From CANHEE01 sp043777755 (GTDB taxonomy: Bacteria; Bacteroidota; Bacteroidia; Chitinophagales; Saprospiraceae): 8,343 bases of DNA. Below, one piece after another: positions 5,844 through 8,343 of this stretch; positions within the stretch are counted from its first letter, which is position 1, and every line of letters begins with the position of its first letter. Position numbers and translations under genes: made by a program. The DNA is taken from NCBI GenBank assembly GCA_043777755.1, contig JAYWHK010000210.1, forward strand, positions 1 through 8,343. Direction: 5' to 3'. Under the pieces are notes generated by a model. The model did no database searches. It was given only the letters and a program-made list of their open reading frames with translations, and was not told the DNA's origin.

Positions 5844-7601
5844 ATGTCCGTTCAAAACAATTTTATTTTATTAAAAAAAATATTTTATTTCATAATTTTC
5901 CTTTTTGTATTGGCAAAAGGAAACGCTCAAAACATCAGTTTTGCGCTCTCTTGTGATGCCGAAAAGACAGCACAAGGGCTGTACCGTACCTATATGGGCG
6001 ATTATTTTGAACTTAATTTTATGGTATTGAATGGCGTTGGACAAAATTTTATTCCGCCGAATCTGAGCGATTTTATTGTAAAATCTGGGCCGAATCCATA
6101 CAGTATGGAGCAAATTAACAATGGTGTTAGAACTTCAAAATATGGCTATACTTATACTTTGCAAGCTCGAAAAACAGGTATTTCTAATGTAAAATTTGCT
6201 AAAATAAATGTTCAAGGCAAAGAATATTACACACAAGCCATTCAAATTGAAGTGCTTAAAGAAGAAAATATAGGCAAAAAAGGCAAAGCTGCGCCAATTG
6301 TATTGCGCACTAAAACTGACAAAACAGAGTACTACGTAGGAGAACAAATCAACTTAACGTATCAAATTTTGACCAATACCAGCATACAAGATTACGAAGT
6401 TACGCAACGTCCAGAACTCAAAGATTTCTTAGTGCAAGAAATACAAAAGACTGAAAATGAAGCAACTACAACTCGTTACAAAGGTGTTTCTTACAAATCT
6501 TTTGACCTTGAAAAAAAAATACTCTACGCTCAAAAAAGTGGTAATTTCACAATAGAACCCATTGCTGCAAACTTGGTCGTCGCTACTCAAGAACGGGTAA
6601 CAAACGGTTTTGTAATGCCTTCATCGGATATGATTTCTGCGACATCTGAACCACTTACGCTTACTATTAAAGACCTTCCTCCAAGCTCGAATCCTGATTT
6701 TTCTGGCGGCATCGGCTCTTGGGAGATGAGTCTTGAAGCTAACAAAAATGAACTTTCCACAGGCGAAACACTCCTTTTACAATTGACATTGACGGGAAAA
6801 GGCGACCCTAAACGCATCATTTTACCAAAGCTAAAAACCAGTGATTCCCTCGAAGTCTATGATCCAAAAGTAATCGAAGAATCATATACGTTAAATGCTG
6901 ATAATGAACCAATTAGTGTCAAAAAAGTCGAATACCTAATTGTTTCAAAATACGCAGGAAACTACAGTGTTCAACCCATTCTAAATTATTTTGATACCGA
7001 AAGCCAAAGCTACGAAAGCATAAAAACTGCTCCTTTTGCTTTTTCTGTATCGGGTGGAACAGTAAGCGTTGTGGAAAACCCAACAACAGATACAAAATCT
7101 TCAAAATCAATCGCTTGGAAAAAATACATCACTTATGGAGTTGTATTTTTAGCCAGCGGATTACTCTTGTTTGGTATATTTTATTTTTTTAATAAAAAGA
7201 AAAAAAATACAAATGTTTCAATTGAAAAACAGCCAATTGTCATTTCCGAAAATACAGTAAAACCAAACATCGAGCAAGCGATTGAACCAAATCCAAGTAA
7301 AAATTATTTAGCGGAAGCGATGGAAGCAAAGGCAAATCAAAACTATACTGATTTTTATAAAAATATTCAAAATGCCATTTTTGAAAAAATAAACCGTGAT
7401 TTTCAAGTACCTACAAATGGTATTTCTGAAAACAACATTTCTGAAAAATTAGCACATAAAAATGTAATCGAAGCCCAAATTCAAGACTTTATTTACATTC
7501 TAAAAACCTGTACAATTGCCCGTTATGGTGGCGTGAATAAATCAGACGAAGCTGATACTGTTTTTGAAAAAACGAAAAAGCTTTTGGCGTTTAAGTTTTA
7601 A
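5844..7601 (+). CDS. batD: BatD-like protein (aerotolerance/oxygen-tolerance family)
   Basis: This 585-aa membrane protein matches the BatD family (PF13584). Residues 1-28 are a signal peptide (hydrophobic IFYFIIFLFVLA, then GNA before Gln29). A long periplasmic part of beta-sandwich repeats follows, with the family-typical segments DKTEYYVGEQINLTYQI, PDFSGGIGSWEMSLEANK, LTLTGKGDPKRI and a second strand set. A single transmembrane helix (about 428-449, YGVVFLASGLLLFGIFYFF) is followed by a Lys-rich stop-transfer stretch. The cytoplasmic C-terminal helical domain contains NYTDFYKNIQNAIFEKINRDF and ends ILKTCTIARYGG...LLAFKF, as in other BatD proteins. In the known bat loci BatD is encoded with a MoxR ATPase, a DUF58 protein and the VWA proteins BatA and BatB. 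None is present here: upstream is an outer-membrane barrel gene and downstream a terminator. Its molecular function is not established. The ATG at 5844 is chosen over the TTG at 5826, which lies in a promoter-like box. Confidence 0.9.
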   Translation: MSVQNNFILLKKIFYFIIFLFVLAKGNAQNISFALSCDAEKTAQGLYRTYMGDYFELNFMVLNGVGQNFIPPNLSDFIVKSGPNPYSMEQINNGVRTSKYGYTYTLQARKTGISNVKFAKINVQGKEYYTQAIQIEVLKEENIGKKGKAAPIVLRTKTDKTEYYVGEQINLTYQILTNTSIQDYEVTQRPELKDFLVQEIQKTENEATTTRYKGVSYKSFDLEKKILYAQKSGNFTIEPIAANLVVATQERVTNGFVMPSSDMISATSEPLTLTIKDLPPSSNPDFSGGIGSWEMSLEANKNELSTGETLLLQLTLTGKGDPKRIILPKLKTSDSLEVYDPKVIEESYTLNADNEPISVKKVEYLIVSKYAGNYSVQPILNYFDTESQSYESIKTAPFAFSVSGGTVSVVENPTTDTKSSKSIAWKKYITYGVVFLASGLLLFGIFYFFNKKKKNTNVSIEKQPIVISENTVKPNIEQAIEPNPSKNYLAEAMEAKANQNYTDFYKNIQNAIFEKINRDFQVPTNGISENNISEKLAHKNVIEAQIQDFIYILKTCTIARYGGVNKSDEADTVFEKTKKLLAFKF

Positions 7602-7602
7602 A

Positions 7603-7623
7603 AAAACGACAAAAAGTCATTTT
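7603..7623 (+). terminator. Small hairpin just after batD
   Basis: AAAA-C-GAC, an AAAAA loop, then GTC-A-TTTT form a weak stem with one mismatch immediately after the batD stop. It may assist the stronger terminator that follows; on its own it is marginal. Confidence 0.3.
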
Positions 7624-7630
7624 GTTATTT

Positions 7631-7667
7631 AAAAAACGCCATTTTTACATCAAAAATGGCGTTTTTT
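7631..7667 (+). terminator. Strong intrinsic terminator after batD (probably bidirectional)
   Basis: AAAAAACGCCATTTTT (7631-7646) and its perfect 16-nt reverse complement (7652-7667) form a stem with a 5-nt ACATC loop, ending in a T-run. The A-run on the left gives a T-run on the other strand, so it can also stop transcription arriving from the right. It ends the barrel-batD unit. Confidence 0.9.
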
Positions 7668-7793
7668 ATGTCATTTTTTCAGTAAAAAACAATTGGAATA
7701 TTAGTTGTACAGTTTAATTGAGTTGAATAGTTTATTACGTTATTTAATATTTGGAGTTGTTCGAAATTGTTCTAACTAACTGATGTTACGCAA
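7668..7793. other. Non-coding spacer with no recognised feature
   Basis: Between the terminator and the stem-loop repeats I find no convincing gene, exact TAnnTTTG box or tRNA-like structure. The sequence is AT-rich with many in-frame stops on both strands. Confidence 0.5.
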
Positions 7794-7951
7794 GCAGCAG
7801 AGCTGCGAAATATTTGTAGAAAAAACAAAATAACATTTGGAAAGGTGCAGCGCACCGTAATATTAAAAAAACTTATGCAAAAATAATATCACGGTGCACT
7901 GCACCTCAATGCTAAGGTTACACGATCTACTACAAATATTATGGTGCGTTG
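7794..7951. repeat. Cluster of four REP-like stem-loop repeats, two in each orientation
   Basis: Four related units are seen. A (7794-7819, plus) is GCAGC-AGA-GCTGC followed by GAAATATTTGTAG. B (7844-7864, plus) is GGTGC-AGC-GCACC followed by GTAATATT. C (7885-7905, minus) is the inverted counterpart, with core GGTGC-ACT-GCACC. D (7930-7951, minus) has CTACAAATATTAT followed by GGTGC-GTT-G and then breaks off. Each consists of a 5-bp stem with a 3-nt loop plus an nnAATATT(TGTAG) tail. B and C form a 22-bp inverted repeat matching at 20 of 22 positions (7843-7864 with 7885-7906). A and D share a perfect 11-bp inverted tail (7809-7819 with 7930-7940). The arrangement resembles head-to-head REP pairs. 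No REP-associated tyrosine transposase is in the window. Confidence 0.8.
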
Positions 7952-8343
7952 AACTGTCAAAAAAACCAAATAAAAAACGAAATATTATTCGGCAAATTTT
8001 TGAACGCCATACTTTTTGATGTCATATTCTTGTTTAGATTTTAAAACAGCAATAGCCACTCTGAGCATTTTATGCATTACAGCAACAATAGCCACTTTAA
8101 AGGATTTTCCATTTTCTCGAAGACGAAGATATTGTTGCCTAAAAGGATTATCATCTTTCATACGAGTTGCAACGGTCATTGCGGGTAAAAAAAGTTTTGC
8201 CCTTAAATCAGGTGTACCCGAACGAGTAATTGTAGATGCTCCTCGAACCGTTTTACCAGATTTTCGTATATTGGGACATAATCCTGCATGTTTTGAAAAT
8301 TGTTTTACATTACAATCATCAAAACCTTGAAAAGAGTTCGCTG
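7952..8343 (-). mobile_element. IS110-family insertion sequence, transposase-3' end only
   Basis: The element is inferred from the transposase gene and from the point where repeat unit D stops matching its relatives (7951/7952). Only about 33 nt separate that point from the transposase stop codon, so no bridge RNA can be encoded on this side; in the IS110 group it lies upstream of the transposase gene, outside the window. No terminal inverted repeat is seen, as expected for this family. The boundary is an inference to within a few bases. Confidence 0.6.
7985..8343 (-). CDS. IS110-family transposase, C-terminal 118 residues (5' part beyond window)
   Basis: The minus strand is open from the window edge (first full codon at 8341) to a TAA at 7985-7987. 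The 118 residues match the C-terminal Transposase_20 domain (PF02371) of IS110 recombinases: GFDDCNVKQFSKHAGLCPN, RKSGKTVRGASTITRSGTPDLRAKL, then a helical tail YLRLRENGKSFKVAIVAVMHKMLRVAIAVLK. (Segments here are broken from a longer continuous run.) The Ser in RKSG (codon 8258-8260), 90 residues from the end, is likely the conserved serine used in DNA cleavage in this family. The N-terminal RuvC-like DEDD domain is not in the window; full-length proteins are about 300-400 residues. No frameshift or stop is seen in the visible part, so the gene may be intact. A shorter start at 8179 should not be used because the homology clearly continues upstream. Confidence 0.92.
   Translation of the reverse strand, partial: ANSFQGFDDCNVKQFSKHAGLCPNIRKSGKTVRGASTITRSGTPDLRAKLFLPAMTVATRMKDDNPFRQQYLRLRENGKSFKVAIVAVMHKMLRVAIAVLKSKQEYDIKKYGVQKFAE

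Noticed and set aside
7794..7951. CRISPR array
   Set aside because: The repeats are short, diverged, in both orientations and unevenly spaced, with no cas gene.
7952..7984. Bridge RNA of the IS110 element on the transposase 3' side
   Set aside because: Only about 33 nt lie between the inferred element end and the stop codon, too short for a bridge RNA, and the IS110 group carries it upstream of the transposase gene.

Overview
This is an AT-rich stretch of a Bacteroidota chromosome. The evidence is the gene families (a Bacteroidota-style TonB-receptor-like outer-membrane barrel, BatD, DUF1800), the absence of clear Shine-Dalgarno sites, and promoter boxes of the Bacteroidota type (TAnnTTTG at -7, with TTTG at -33 in the best case). 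The order or genus cannot be fixed from the sequence; the Cytophagales are a guess.

Left half (1-3206), all on the minus strand. Read in the direction of transcription, the order is: a VOC/glyoxalase-like protein; a 103-bp interrupted palindrome; a MarR-family regulator that has lost any normal start codon; a 21-codon remnant of a second MarR C-terminus; a good promoter and a foldable leader; lpdA (dihydrolipoyl dehydrogenase); and the 5' part of a DUF1800 gene that leaves the window at its left edge. The VOC-marR interval looks like a remodelled regulatory locus.

Middle (3207-7667), on the plus strand. A short divergent intergenic region leads into an 801-aa outer-membrane beta-barrel protein. 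A 585-aa BatD-like membrane protein follows after a 34-nt gap and ends at a strong intrinsic terminator. Each gene has a TAnnTTTG box just before its ATG, and each box contains a TTG that automated start calling could mistake for a start codon. The BatD gene has no other bat gene beside it in this window.

Right end (7668-8343). About 320 bp of non-coding DNA carries four short stem-loop repeats (core GGTGC-nnn-GCACC) in two head-to-head pairs. The last unit is cut in mid-palindrome, about 33 bp before the stop codon of an IS110-family transposase whose 5' part lies outside the window. This fits an IS110 element inserted into a REP-like repeat.

The genes do not form one pathway. LpdA is core metabolism, the barrel and BatD are envelope proteins, and VOC-MarR is a possible stress or detoxification pair. 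I found no clear new multi-gene system. The most unusual material is the marR locus (2208-2824) and the REP/IS110 junction (7794-7985).
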